Source of the DNA: Catonella morbi ATCC 51271
Lineage (GTDB): Bacteria > Bacillota > Clostridia > Lachnospirales > Lachnospiraceae
Direction of reading: 5' to 3'
Length of the DNA stretch: 64,000 nt
Assembly: GCF_000160035.2 (NCBI RefSeq)
Contig: NZ_KI535367.1
Span: forward strand, 1-64,000
A model generated the notes under the pieces. The model was given only the letters and a program-made list of their open reading frames with translations. It ran no database searches and was not told the DNA's origin. Position numbers and translations under genes: made by a program. Below are positions 46,345 to 55,521 of this stretch, one piece after another; positions within the stretch are counted from its first letter, which is position 1; every line of letters begins with the position of its first letter.

Positions 46345-47154
46345 ATGGATAAATTTGAGAAAATATTTGATATGTCATTTGAAAAGGCGATGGTCTTTGT
46401 GGCAAGACCTATTGTAATCCTGATAATATGTAAAATTGTTGTTACTATTGTACTTAAAATTTTGAACAAAATCTTTGAAAAGTCTAAACTGGACAAGGGT
46501 ATTCAGGGCTTTTTTAAGCAGTTGATTAGAATATCTATTTATGTAATAGGTATTATTATGGCGGCGCAATCACTTGGGGTCAATACTTCTTCCCTTGTGA
46601 CCCTCTTAGGTGTGGTTTCTCTAGCCTTTTCTCTGTCCTTACAGAATATTCTCACCAATGTATTTTCGGGAATAATGCTGCTTATAACCAAGCCTTTTGT
46701 AACAGGTGATTATATAGAGGTTTCGGGAATAAGCGGAACAGTAACAGGGATAAGCCTTATGCGTACACGAATGCGTACGGCAGATAATAAGGTGGAACTT
46801 ATACCTAATTCAGATGTGGCTTCGCAGAGGATATCCAATTATTCGGGAGAAACAAGAAGACGGGTGGATATTGAAGTTTCGGCAGACTATAAAGCTCCTA
46901 CCAGGCTTGTAATATCTGTAATAAGAGATGTGATAGACAAAGATGAAAGAATAGCGAAAGAAGGGGCTTATGCACCAACAGTAAGGCTTTTCAGATTTAA
47001 TGAAAATGATATTACGTATACAGTTAAGGTTTGGTGTGAAAATGGGGTTTACTGGGATGTATACTTTGATTTGCTTGAGAATATAAGGGAAGCTTATGAT
47101 GATAATGGGATTGAGTTCAGCTATCCGCATAGAGTGGTGCGTATTGAGAAGTAA
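46345..47154 (+). CDS. Small-conductance mechanosensitive channel (MscS family)
   Basis: The 269-residue protein has three N-terminal spans, with a Gly/Ala-poor pore helix (VTLLGVVSLAFSLSLQNILTN, near 90-110). The family motif GVVSLAFSLSLQ, then PFVTGDYIEVSGISGTV and the cytoplasmic beta/alpha domain follow. It opens under membrane tension to release solutes during osmotic downshock. Size matches minimal MscS channels. It starts immediately after the preceding stop codon, so its ribosome site (AAGG) lies inside the upstream gene. Confidence 0.93.
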   Translation: MDKFEKIFDMSFEKAMVFVARPIVILIICKIVVTIVLKILNKIFEKSKLDKGIQGFFKQLIRISIYVIGIIMAAQSLGVNTSSLVTLLGVVSLAFSLSLQNILTNVFSGIMLLITKPFVTGDYIEVSGISGTVTGISLMRTRMRTADNKVELIPNSDVASQRISNYSGETRRRVDIEVSADYKAPTRLVISVIRDVIDKDERIAKEGAYAPTVRLFRFNENDITYTVKVWCENGVYWDVYFDLLENIREAYDDNGIEFSYPHRVVRIEK

Positions 47155-47188
47155 ATGTGTAAATTTTATGATTAATTTACTTTACCTA

Positions 47189-47217
47189 TAGACAAACTAG
47201 GTAAAATTGAGTACAAT
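47189..47217 (+). promoter_or_regulatory. Promoter of the TlpA-like lipoprotein gene
   Basis: TAGACA (47189-47194), 17 bases, then TACAAT (47212-47217). Confidence 0.6.
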
Positions 47218-47296
47218 ATGATTGCGAAAAATATTTAGCCATTTATCAGAGAATATAAAGACATTGTAAGTGGCAGAACATTATAACGGAGGTTTT

Positions 47297-48022
47297 ATGA
47301 AAAGAAAATTATTTGGACTTATATTGGCTGCTTCTCTGGCAGTTACAGCCTGTTCAGGTACAGCCGGGAACAGTTCCGCATCTAAGAATGACAGCAAGGT
47401 GACAAGTGAAACCGGCAGTAAAGCAGCTTCATCCTCAGCAAAGAGTTCTTCAGCTTCATCTGCAGAGGATACTAACAGCAAGGCTTCATCAGTTATGAAG
47501 GAAGAAAATACTTCCTCGGCAGGTAAAGAAGAAAAGAAGGAAGAAAAAACTGTATCAGCAGATAAAGAAGAAAAGAAAGAAAAATTCCCTGAATTTAAGA
47601 CTACAGATTCCAATGGAAATGAGGTAACAGAGAAGATATTTGCTGACAAAGATATCACCATGGTCAATGTATGGGGAACCTTCTGCGGTCCTTGTATAAA
47701 TGAGATGCCCGAACTTCAGAAGATATACGAAAGCCTTCCTAAGAATGCTAATTTAATCGGAATTACAGCTGATGTTCCGGAAGGAATGAAGGATGGAGTT
47801 GACAATATAAAATATATTGAAGAGCAGACAGGTGTTAAATATACTAATTTGGTACTTGATGATTCACTTATGAATTTTACCGGAAGATTTCCGGGAGTAC
47901 CTGCTACTATTTTTGTAGATAAAGATGGCAATATAATAGGTGACCTTGTGATGGGAGCAAATATTGAGGCATATATTCAAAACTTACAGAAGGTTTTAAC
48001 AGATTGGAAATATGAAGGTTAA
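47297..48022 (+). CDS. TlpA/ResA-like thioredoxin-fold lipoprotein
   Basis: The ATG at 47297 follows CGGAGG; an earlier start at 47270 has no ribosome site. The 241-residue precursor has a lipoprotein signal with lipobox VTACSG, a long Ser/Ala/Lys/Glu linker (about 22-95), and a thioredoxin fold with active site WGTFCGPC (near 126) and a cis-Pro region FPGVPATIFVDKDG. It is probably an extracytoplasmic disulfide reductase or oxidase tethered to the membrane. Its redox partner (CcdA-type) is not in this window. Confidence 0.9.
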   Translation: MKRKLFGLILAASLAVTACSGTAGNSSASKNDSKVTSETGSKAASSSAKSSSASSAEDTNSKASSVMKEENTSSAGKEEKKEEKTVSADKEEKKEKFPEFKTTDSNGNEVTEKIFADKDITMVNVWGTFCGPCINEMPELQKIYESLPKNANLIGITADVPEGMKDGVDNIKYIEEQTGVKYTNLVLDDSLMNFTGRFPGVPATIFVDKDGNIIGDLVMGANIEAYIQNLQKVLTDWKYEG

Positions 48023-48070
48023 GTTATTGTTCATATAGCTTAACTCTGCCTTGCCGTATTTGCCCAAACC

Positions 48071-48099
48071 TTGACAAAAATAGCTAATGACAGTAAAAT
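48071..48099 (+). promoter_or_regulatory. Promoter of the Fur-family gene
   Basis: TTGACA (48071-48076), 17 bases, then TAAAAT (48094-48099), 35 bases before the ATG. Confidence 0.75.
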
Positions 48100-48133
48100 T
48101 TTGGTATAACAGCTATATAATCGGGAGGGAACT

Positions 48134-48544
48134 ATGGCAAAGGAGTACAATTCCAAAGGGAAAAACGAAGTTATTGCGTATTTGAAGGCTCATAACGAGC
48201 ATAGGCTTACGGTAGCGGAGATCCTTGACGGACTTAAAGAAGAAGGAATAAGTATTAATCGTTCCACTATTTATAGAAATCTGGATAAACTTGTTGAAAG
48301 CGGTGATATACTGGCTTTTAAAGGTAAGGATAACGAATCGGCTTTTTATCAGTATTCGGGAGAGCATAAAGAATGCAATGAACATCTTCATTTACAATGC
48401 AATTCCTGTGGGAAAATATTCCATTTGGAGCATGGCTTTGTGGATGATTTTATGGAACGCCTGCGTAAAGAGTGCAAGGTGGAACTGGATGTGTCTAAGA
48501 CAATGCTTGTGGGTACTTGTGAGAAATGTTTGGCAAAGGACTGA
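48134..48544 (+). CDS. Fur-family metalloregulator (Zur/PerR-like)
   Basis: The 136-residue protein has the Fur winged helix (LTVAEILDGLKEEGISINRSTIYRNLDKL, about 24-53), the metal/dimer region HKECNEHLHLQCNSCGKIFHLE (two Cys of the structural zinc site), and a second CEKC pair at the C-terminus. It represses genes when loaded with Zn, Fe or Mn. The CobW-type GTPase genes and the chelate-uptake operon in this window are plausible targets. The four-Cys zinc site is intact; the exact metal cannot be fixed. Confidence 0.9.
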   Translation: MAKEYNSKGKNEVIAYLKAHNEHRLTVAEILDGLKEEGISINRSTIYRNLDKLVESGDILAFKGKDNESAFYQYSGEHKECNEHLHLQCNSCGKIFHLEHGFVDDFMERLRKECKVELDVSKTMLVGTCEKCLAKD

Positions 48545-48565
48545 GAGTCCGAATAATATGGAAGA

Positions 48566-48607
48566 TAAGGCATGGCTTATAGTTATATGGGCTATGTCTT
48601 TTTTTAG
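48566..48607 (+). terminator. Terminator of the Fur-family gene
   Basis: AGGCATGGCTT and GGGCTATGTCT pair over 11 positions with wobbles, followed by a T run. Confidence 0.8.
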
Positions 48608-48944
48608 ATTTTAGATTATCTTGCCATTGCAAATAGAGTTTAAAGGTGAAAAAGTTTCTAAACTGTGCTATAATAAAAAAATGTAATTAGCATAGAAATT
48701 AAAAAATTAAGGAGATAACCTCCAAATTATTTACTCTTTAGGTCACATCCCCCTTATTCTGAATAGTACAGTAGGATAAAACTGTTTTAGGTATGCTACT
48801 ATGAGGTGATATTACCCAATATCTGTAAAGTATCATAAATGGGAATCTGTGGCTTAATTATTATGTTTCATAAGATGTTTAGTGAATAATTTGGAATAAA
48901 ATATTCTTCAAATAGGAGGAACCATATACGAGAGGGAGTAGTTT
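48608..48944 (+). promoter_or_regulatory. Promoter and ~260-base leader of the LysR-type gene
   Basis: A perfect TATAAT (48669-48674) has a weak -35 (gtgaaa, 48646-48651) at 17 bases. The resulting leader is unusually long. It contains GGAG...CTCC near 48711-48723 and GGTGATATTACC near 48804-48815, but I recognise no known riboswitch. Confidence 0.5.
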
Positions 48945-49859
48945 ATGACATTACAACAGTTACGCTACGTAATAGAAGTGGCAAAAACAGGCTCAATGAA
49001 TGTGGCAGCAAAGCAGCTTTTTGTGAGCCAGCCAAGTCTTTCTATGGCAATAAGAGAACTTGAAAATGATGTGCATATATCTATCTTTGAACGTACTACC
49101 AAGGGGGTTGTGATAACTGCCGAAGGTGAGGAGTTTTTGGGCTATGCAAGGCAGATTATCAATCAGGTAGAACTTCTTGAGGACAAGTACATAGAAGCAG
49201 GACAGATAAAAAAGAAGTTCGGAGTATCCGCACAGCACTATTCATTTGCGGTAAAAGCCTTTGTAGAGATGGTAAAGGGCTTTGATATGGACAAGTATGA
49301 GTTTGCGATAAGAGAGGCAAGGACTTATGACGTAATTCATGACGTGGTTACGGGCAAGAGTGAAATAGGCATACTTTATACCAATGAATTTAATGAAAAA
49401 GTGTTAAATAAAATTTTCAAAGATAATCAGTTAGAATTTATCCATCTCTTTACCTGTCAGGGCTATGCCTATCTTTGGAAAAATCATCCGCTTGCAGGGA
49501 AAAAAGTTATAGCGCTTGAAGAACTTCAGGACTATCCTTGCCTTTCATTTGAACAGGGAGACAATAACTCTTTTTATTTTGCGGAGGAAATACTTAGCAC
49601 CTATGATTTTAAAAAGACAATCAAGTCAAATGACAGGGCTACCAATCTTAATCTGATGGTGGGGGTAAATGCCTTTACACTTTGTTCGGGAATTATCTGC
49701 GAAGAACTTAACGGAAGTGATTATATAGCAGTCAAGCTTGCGGAAGAAGTGACCATGGACATAGGCTATATAAAGAGAGCGCATATGAATATCAGTGAGA
49801 TAGGTGAGCTTTATATAGAAGAAATTAAGAAATATGTCGATGGTGAAATGAAATCTTAA
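48945..49859 (+). CDS. LysR-family transcription regulator
   Basis: The 304-residue protein has the LysR helix-turn-helix (LRYVIEVAKTGSMNVAAKQLFVSQPSLSMAIRELE split across residues 5-40) and a type 2 periplasmic-binding sensor domain (about 90-295). The sensor lacks clear ligand-specific marks. The ATG follows AGAGGGAG. There is no divergent target gene; the rfb genes follow on the same strand after about 80 bases. The regulon is unknown. Confidence 0.9.
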   Translation: MTLQQLRYVIEVAKTGSMNVAAKQLFVSQPSLSMAIRELENDVHISIFERTTKGVVITAEGEEFLGYARQIINQVELLEDKYIEAGQIKKKFGVSAQHYSFAVKAFVEMVKGFDMDKYEFAIREARTYDVIHDVVTGKSEIGILYTNEFNEKVLNKIFKDNQLEFIHLFTCQGYAYLWKNHPLAGKKVIALEELQDYPCLSFEQGDNNSFYFAEEILSTYDFKKTIKSNDRATNLNLMVGVNAFTLCSGIICEELNGSDYIAVKLAEEVTMDIGYIKRAHMNISEIGELYIEEIKKYVDGEMKS

Positions 49860-49939
49860 GAAATTAACGGCTTTATATATTTCGGGAGAAATGTTATACT
49901 GGTAGTCTTAGGAATAAGTAAAAGGTGGAAAATATAGGT

Positions 49940-50506
49940 ATGAATAAAACAGAAACCGGTATTGGCGGTCTCTTTGTGATTGAACCAAAGGTTTTTGGGG
50001 ATAACAGGGGCTGGTTTATGGAGAGCTGGTCGAAGAAGAAGTTTGAGGAAGTTGGTATAAACTGTGAGTTTGTACAGGATAATCACTCTTTTTCGGAAAA
50101 AAAAGGAACACTTAGAGGGCTTCATTTTCAAAAAGGAGAATACTCTCAGGCAAAGCTTGTAAGAGTGTTAAGGGGGAGGGTGTATGATGTTGCGGTAGAC
50201 CTTAGAAAGGATTCCCCAACATTTTTAAACTGGTTTGGTGTGGAACTCAGTGAGGAAAATAAAAAAGAGCTTTTCGTACCACGAGGTTTTGCACATGGAT
50301 TTCTCACTCTTACCGATAATGTGGAATTTGCTTACAAGGCGGATAATTATTACAATAAAGAATCAGAGGGAGCTATCCGGTTTGATGATGAAAAAATCGG
50401 AGTAGACTGGAAATTAGCAGACTTGGGAGTAGGAGAAGTTATAGTCTCTGATAAAGATAAAACAGCTCCGGGGTTTGAAGAACTGACAGAAGACTGTTTC
50501 TTTTAA
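49940..50506 (+). CDS. rfbC: dTDP-4-dehydrorhamnose 3,5-epimerase
   Basis: I prefer the ATG at 49940 (188 residues, starting MNKTETGIGGLFVIEPKVFG), although a GTG at 49925 in the same frame cannot be excluded. The cupin enzyme shows catalytic His in LRGLHFQKG (near 62), DLRKDSPTF and FVPRGFAHGFLTL. It epimerises dTDP-4-keto-6-deoxyglucose at C3 and C5 on the way to dTDP-L-rhamnose. It forms a cluster with rfbB and rfbD; the thymidylyltransferase rfbA is not here. Confidence 0.95.
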   Translation: MNKTETGIGGLFVIEPKVFGDNRGWFMESWSKKKFEEVGINCEFVQDNHSFSEKKGTLRGLHFQKGEYSQAKLVRVLRGRVYDVAVDLRKDSPTFLNWFGVELSEENKKELFVPRGFAHGFLTLTDNVEFAYKADNYYNKESEGAIRFDDEKIGVDWKLADLGVGEVIVSDKDKTAPGFEELTEDCFF

Positions 50507-50660
50507 CGATAAGGTGTATAGTGTAAAATTTATCATTTAAGCAGTTGTTATATTATGTGGGTGTCAAGAGGATTTGACAGCAGTTACTACAGGATTGCTA
50601 CGGCTTTGCTTAGCGTAATCCTTATAAAAATATAAATAAATGCAGAGAAAGGCGAAAACA

Positions 50661-51698
50661 GTGAAGGTTATAGTTACAGGCGGAGCCGGCTTCATCGGCA
50701 CCAATTTCATATATTATGTACTGAAAAAACATCCTGAGAATGAGTATATATGTTTGGATAAACTTACCTATGCAGGCAATTTGGCTAATCTGGAGGAAGC
50801 TCTTAAAAATCCTAAGTTCAAATTTATAAAGGGAGACATAGCAGATAGAGAGTTTGTTTATAAACTTTTTGAGGAAGAAAAACCTGAGCAGGTGGTAAAC
50901 TTCGCGGCAGAAAGCCATGTAGACCGTTCGGTTCTGTTTCCTGACGAATTTCTTAGAACCAATATCACCGGTGTGGGCGTACTTCTTGATGCCTGCAGAA
51001 AATACGGGATAGAGCGTTTCCATCAGGTTTCCACAGATGAGGTTTACGGAGATTTGCCGCTTGACAGGGAAGATTTATTCTTTACGGAAACTACCCCGCT
51101 TAATCCTTCAAGCCCTTATTCTTCGTCTAAAGCCTCTGCAGATATGATAGCCTTGGCTTATCACAGGACTTACGGGCTTCCTGTGACTATCTCAAGATGT
51201 TCCAATAACTACGGAGCCTATCAGTTCCCTGAGAAACTGATTCCTCTTATGATATACAACGCAGAGCATGACAAGGAGCTTCCGGTCTACGGTGAGGGCA
51301 TAAATGTAAGAGACTGGCTCTATGTAGAGGACCATTGTATAGCGATTGACCTTATTCTTGAAAAAGGAAAGTTTGGCGAGGTCTACAATGTCGGCGGTCA
51401 CAATGAGAAAAAGAACATTGATGTGGTTAAGACTATTCTTGCGGCTACGAATAAGCCTGAAAGCCTTATCAAATACGTAACTGACAGACCGGGACATGAC
51501 CTAAGATATGCGATAGACCCTAAAAAGATAGGAGAAGAACTGGGTTGGAAGCCTCTTACTCCGTTTGAAAAGGGAATCGAGTACACTATAAAATGGTATC
51601 TGGATAACAGTAAATGGATGGAAAATATAATGACAGGAGAGTATGAAAAATACTACTCGGAAGTTTATAGTAATCGTGAAGAAAAATTTGGCAGGTAG
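50661..51698 (+). CDS. rfbB: dTDP-glucose 4,6-dehydratase
   Basis: The GTG at 50661 follows AGAAAGG and gives 345 residues starting KVIVTGGAGFIGTNF; the upstream ATG at 50640 lacks a ribosome site. The short-chain dehydrogenase fold has the NAD site GGAGFIG, FHQVSTDEVYGDL (catalytic Thr/Asp/Glu) and YxxxK in YSSSKASAD. It converts dTDP-glucose to the 4-keto-6-deoxy sugar. It lies between rfbC and rfbD in one operon. Confidence 0.96.
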   Translation: MKVIVTGGAGFIGTNFIYYVLKKHPENEYICLDKLTYAGNLANLEEALKNPKFKFIKGDIADREFVYKLFEEEKPEQVVNFAAESHVDRSVLFPDEFLRTNITGVGVLLDACRKYGIERFHQVSTDEVYGDLPLDREDLFFTETTPLNPSSPYSSSKASADMIALAYHRTYGLPVTISRCSNNYGAYQFPEKLIPLMIYNAEHDKELPVYGEGINVRDWLYVEDHCIAIDLILEKGKFGEVYNVGGHNEKKNIDVVKTILAATNKPESLIKYVTDRPGHDLRYAIDPKKIGEELGWKPLTPFEKGIEYTIKWYLDNSKWMENIMTGEYEKYYSEVYSNREEKFGR

Positions 51699-51701
51699 AA
51701 G

Positions 51702-52658
51702 ATGAGAATACTGGTAACAGGTGCGGAAGGGCAGCTTGGAAAGGCTGTTATAAGAGAATTACTTGGAAAGAAGCAGGACTTTGACTTTAAGCTTATGCTT
51801 ACGGTCTTTAATGATGTTTCCTGGAATTCCCTGTATAACTGGATGCATGAAAACGGACTTTCAGATGAAAGAGCAGAAATAACAGCTTTAGATATAACGG
51901 ATTATTACCTGGTTAAGTCCGCCTTAGAAAACTTTATGCCTGATACAGTCATAAACTGTGTGGCTTATACTGCTGTAGATGATTGTGAGGAACACGAGGA
52001 AGAAGCAAGACTTGTAAATGAAACAGGGGTGAAGAACCTCGCTTTGGTGGTTAAGGAACTTGATGCATCTTTAGTACATATTTCTACTGATTACGTATTT
52101 GATGGAAACGGAACTAAACCATATATGGAAGAAGACACTGTAAGCCCTGTTAGTGCTTACGGAAGAACCAAGACTTTTGGCGAAAAGGCGGTTTGTGAAA
52201 ATCTTGACAAATATTTTTTGGTAAGAACAGCTTGGTTATACGGAGAAGGCAAAAACTTTGTAAAAACTATGCTTGCACTTTCTGAAAAAAACAAAACCTT
52301 ACGTGTGGTTTCAGATCAGACAGGTTCCCCTACCAGTGCTGCGGAACTTGCAAGATTTATAATCTATCTTATAAGGACTGATAAGTACGGAATCTGGCAT
52401 GGAGTATGTGACGGAAGTACGAGCTGGTATGAATTTACAAAAGAAATCATGAGACTTTCAGGGAAGACAGAAATAGAAGTACTACCTATCAAGTCTGAAG
52501 AGTATAAGACAAAGGCAAAACGCCCTCATTACTCGGTACTTTCCAATGAGAAGCTGCACAAAGAAACCGAGTTTAAGATAAAGTCTTGGCAGGAGGCTTT
52601 GAAGGAGTATCTGTCGTATCATAAAATCCAAAAGAAGAGGAGAACAGACATTGAATAA
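51702..52658 (+). CDS. rfbD: dTDP-4-dehydrorhamnose reductase
   Basis: The 318-residue reductase has TGAEGQLGKAV at the NADPH site, VNCVAYTAVDDCEE-type and HISTDYVFDGNG motifs, and the catalytic Tyr/Lys in AYGRTKTFGE. It makes dTDP-L-rhamnose for cell-surface polysaccharide. It starts 3 bases after rfbB and overlaps the start of the CPBP protease gene by 8 bases. It is slightly longer than typical (about 285-300) because of an insert near residues 25-55. Confidence 0.94.
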   Translation: MRILVTGAEGQLGKAVIRELLGKKQDFDFKLMLTVFNDVSWNSLYNWMHENGLSDERAEITALDITDYYLVKSALENFMPDTVINCVAYTAVDDCEEHEEEARLVNETGVKNLALVVKELDASLVHISTDYVFDGNGTKPYMEEDTVSPVSAYGRTKTFGEKAVCENLDKYFLVRTAWLYGEGKNFVKTMLALSEKNKTLRVVSDQTGSPTSAAELARFIIYLIRTDKYGIWHGVCDGSTSWYEFTKEIMRLSGKTEIEVLPIKSEEYKTKAKRPHYSVLSNEKLHKETEFKIKSWQEALKEYLSYHKIQKKRRTDIE

Positions 52659-53781
52659 CGAAAATAATAATAACGAGACCGTAGAAAAGCTTGAACAGGC
52701 TGCTGAAAGTCTTGAGGATGTAACTTCTAAACTTAAAGACCTGGCTTCTAAGATGGAAGAAAAAGTAGAAGAAGTGAAGAAGGAAGAGGGACTTTTAAAC
52801 AAGATACTTGCAAAAAAGACATTTGGAATATTAGGCTGGGCATTCTTTGCCTTTGTAGTAGTCAGTACCGTTACTCAGCAGTTAGCAGTTACCCTTACTT
52901 ATATGTTTGGTAGCAGCGGAGAAAAACTTTCGGGGTTAGCTACCTACATTATATCATTTTTACCGCTGTATCTTATAGCATTTCCGATACTGCTTTTAAT
53001 AATTAAAAAGCTGCCTAAGGATGAATCAGGTAAAAACAATATTGATATATTGACTTTAATTAAGTGTTTCTGCATGTGTATAACAATTATGTATGTAGGA
53101 AACGTAATAGGAACAGGACTTTCTTCGGTTATAGGCAATATTTTCGGTAAAACATCAAATAATAACCTGGCTGACATTATAATGAATACAGACCTGACCG
53201 GCACTGTTATATTTGTCGTAATTCTCGGACCTATAATGGAAGAGATTGTATTTAGGAAAATACTTATAGACAGGACTGTAAAATTTGGGGAAAGAAATGC
53301 GATGTTTCTTTCGGCACTTTTGTTTGGATTATTCCATATGAATTTATTTCAGTTCTTTTATGCTTTTGGAATAGGACTTATTTTTGCATACATTTATATT
53401 AAAAGCAGAAAAATCGGTTATTCGATAGCTTTTCATATGATAATTAATTTTCTGGGTTCAGTGGTGGCGATACAGGTAGCCAATAATTTTAACGAAGATG
53501 TAGTTACTAAGCTTCAGAGTGGCGATCCGAAGCTTGTTGCCGCAGCTTTAACACCCGGAGTTATACTTTCAGCTATATATGCCCTTGTAATGATAGTGGT
53601 ATTTTTTGTTGGTCTGGCACTTCTTATTGTAGGCAGAAAGAAGATGAAGCTTGACATAGATGGTGCACCATTTACAAGAAAAGAAGAAAAAGGTTTAGTT
53701 TATGGAAACTATGGTATGGCATTTTTTATAGCTGCCTGCCTTGTAATGATGGTACTTACAACAATGGCACAGCTAAGTTAG
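52651..53781 (+). CDS. CPBP-family intramembrane protease
   Basis: The start is a TTG at 52651, with GAGGAG 8 bases upstream. The 376-residue protein has a short acidic coiled N-terminus (about 1-50) and about eight spans. The CPBP (Abi/CAAX) motifs are present: EE-x3-R in IMEEIVFRKIL (near 193), F-x3-H in LFGLFHMN, and the later HMIINFLG. Members cleave prenylated or signal-like peptides or act in bacteriocin immunity; the role here is unknown. It is linked to the rhamnose genes by overlap. Confidence 0.9.
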   Translation: MNNENNNNETVEKLEQAAESLEDVTSKLKDLASKMEEKVEEVKKEEGLLNKILAKKTFGILGWAFFAFVVVSTVTQQLAVTLTYMFGSSGEKLSGLATYIISFLPLYLIAFPILLLIIKKLPKDESGKNNIDILTLIKCFCMCITIMYVGNVIGTGLSSVIGNIFGKTSNNNLADIIMNTDLTGTVIFVVILGPIMEEIVFRKILIDRTVKFGERNAMFLSALLFGLFHMNLFQFFYAFGIGLIFAYIYIKSRKIGYSIAFHMIINFLGSVVAIQVANNFNEDVVTKLQSGDPKLVAAALTPGVILSAIYALVMIVVFFVGLALLIVGRKKMKLDIDGAPFTRKEEKGLVYGNYGMAFFIAACLVMMVLTTMAQLS

Positions 53782-53787
53782 GAGAGT

Positions 53788-55437
53788 ATGAAAGAAGAAA
53801 AAGTGATTTATGTAATCGGACATAAGAATCCGGATACCGATTCAATCTGCTCGGCCATATCCTATGCAGAGCTTAAGAATCTAACTTCTAATGGGATTAG
53901 GTATGTTCCGAAGAGGGCAGGACAGATAAATGAGGAAACAGAATATGTTCTAAAAAGACTGGGTATAGAACCACCCGGCTATATGCCTGATGCCGGTACG
54001 CAGGTAAAGGATATGGAGATTCATGAGACTCCGTTTGCTGATGCAAGCCTTACTATAAAGGAAGCCTGGGAACTGATGATGGAGTCTAAGGCGGCATCCT
54101 TACCTATAACTGACAGCGAGGGACATCTTGAGGGTATCATAGGTGTGGGCGATATTGCAAAGTATTTTATGGGAAATGCTGATGAAAATATTCTCTCAAA
54201 GGCAAGAACCCAATATAAGAGAATGGCAGAAACCCTTGACGGAAGACTGGTGCTTGGCAATGAGCATGGATATTTCATAAAGGGAAGAGTTATTATCGGT
54301 ACAGATGATCCTAAGCTGCTTGCAGCCAATATGGCGGCAGATGATCTTGTTGTACTTGGCAACAGAAAGGATACCCAGCTTGCGGCTATAAAGGCTGATG
54401 CCAGCTGTATAGTTATAAGCGGCGGGAATACAGCCGATGAAGACGTAATAACCGCAGCTAAAAAGAAAAGCTGTGTAATCATTGAAAGCCCAATGGATAC
54501 CTACACTATAGCTACTCTTATAAGCCACAGCATACCTGTCAGGTATCTTATGAAATGTGAGGGTATAGTTACCTTTCATACACATGATTTTACGGATGCA
54601 ATCAAGGAGACTATGGGTAAGTACCGCTATCGTGACTTCCCGGTTATAGATGCGGAAGGGCGCTGTCTGGGTACTATTTCCCGAAGAAACCTCATCAATG
54701 TGAGAAGAAAACAGCTTATATTGGTAGACCATAACGAGCGTACTCAGACGGTAGATAACATAGAAGAAGCAGAGATTTTAGAGATAATTGATCACCACAG
54801 GATAGGTTCTCTTGAGACTATGGGGCCGGTTATGTTCAGGAACCAGCCGGTGGGCTGTACTGCGACCATTATTTATCAGATGTATAACGAAAGAGGAGTG
54901 GAGATACCGAAGAAGATAGCCGGTCTTCTTTCTGCGGCTATTCTTTCGGACACTCTTATGTTCCGTTCCCCTACCTGTACCAAGTTTGACCAGGAAGCGG
55001 TTACGGTTCTTGCAAAGATTGCGGGCATAGAGATAGAAGACTTTGCAAATGATATGTTTATGGCAGGCAGTAACCTTTCGGGAAAAGCACCTGAGGAGAT
55101 TTTCTATCAGGATTTCAAGAAATTTATGGCAGGGGAAATAGCTTTCGGTGTCGGACAGATTAACTCTATGGATGCCAAGTCACTTGCAAATGCAGAGGAG
55201 AAAATCAGACCTATTCTTCAAAATGAATGCGGTAAAAACGGTATGTCAATGGTATTCTTTATGCTTACCAATATAGTGGAGGAGTCAACCAAGCTCCTTT
55301 GCTTCGGTGACGAAAGTGAAAGGATTGTGGAGAAGGCCTTTGATGTGAAGATATACAAAGATGCGGCTGTCCTTAAAGGAGTTGTATCCCGAAAGAAGCA
55401 GCTCATCCCTACCCTGATGGGGGTATTTAACGCTTAG
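53788..55437 (+). CDS. ppaC: Manganese-dependent inorganic pyrophosphatase with CBS-DRTGG insert
   Basis: The 549-residue family II pyrophosphatase has DHH motifs GHKNPDTDSICSA (near 8), LVDHNE and IIDHHRIG. Its C-terminal DHHA2 domain has RKKQ (at the end: SRKKQLIP). Between residues about 65 and 305 it carries a CBS pair split by a DRTGG domain, the regulated form found in many Clostridia, where AMP inhibits and ATP or diadenosine polyphosphates activate. It hydrolyses pyrophosphate made by biosynthesis. It stands 6 bases after the CPBP gene. Confidence 0.96.
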   Translation: MKEEKVIYVIGHKNPDTDSICSAISYAELKNLTSNGIRYVPKRAGQINEETEYVLKRLGIEPPGYMPDAGTQVKDMEIHETPFADASLTIKEAWELMMESKAASLPITDSEGHLEGIIGVGDIAKYFMGNADENILSKARTQYKRMAETLDGRLVLGNEHGYFIKGRVIIGTDDPKLLAANMAADDLVVLGNRKDTQLAAIKADASCIVISGGNTADEDVITAAKKKSCVIIESPMDTYTIATLISHSIPVRYLMKCEGIVTFHTHDFTDAIKETMGKYRYRDFPVIDAEGRCLGTISRRNLINVRRKQLILVDHNERTQTVDNIEEAEILEIIDHHRIGSLETMGPVMFRNQPVGCTATIIYQMYNERGVEIPKKIAGLLSAAILSDTLMFRSPTCTKFDQEAVTVLAKIAGIEIEDFANDMFMAGSNLSGKAPEEIFYQDFKKFMAGEIAFGVGQINSMDAKSLANAEEKIRPILQNECGKNGMSMVFFMLTNIVEESTKLLCFGDESERIVEKAFDVKIYKDAAVLKGVVSRKKQLIPTLMGVFNA

Positions 55438-55521
55438 GTAGCTTTACTACTTGAAAATGATTATTAAAAAGGGTATGATGGTTCATTAAGTAAGTAAAAT
55501 TGTAATTACGGAGGTATAAAG

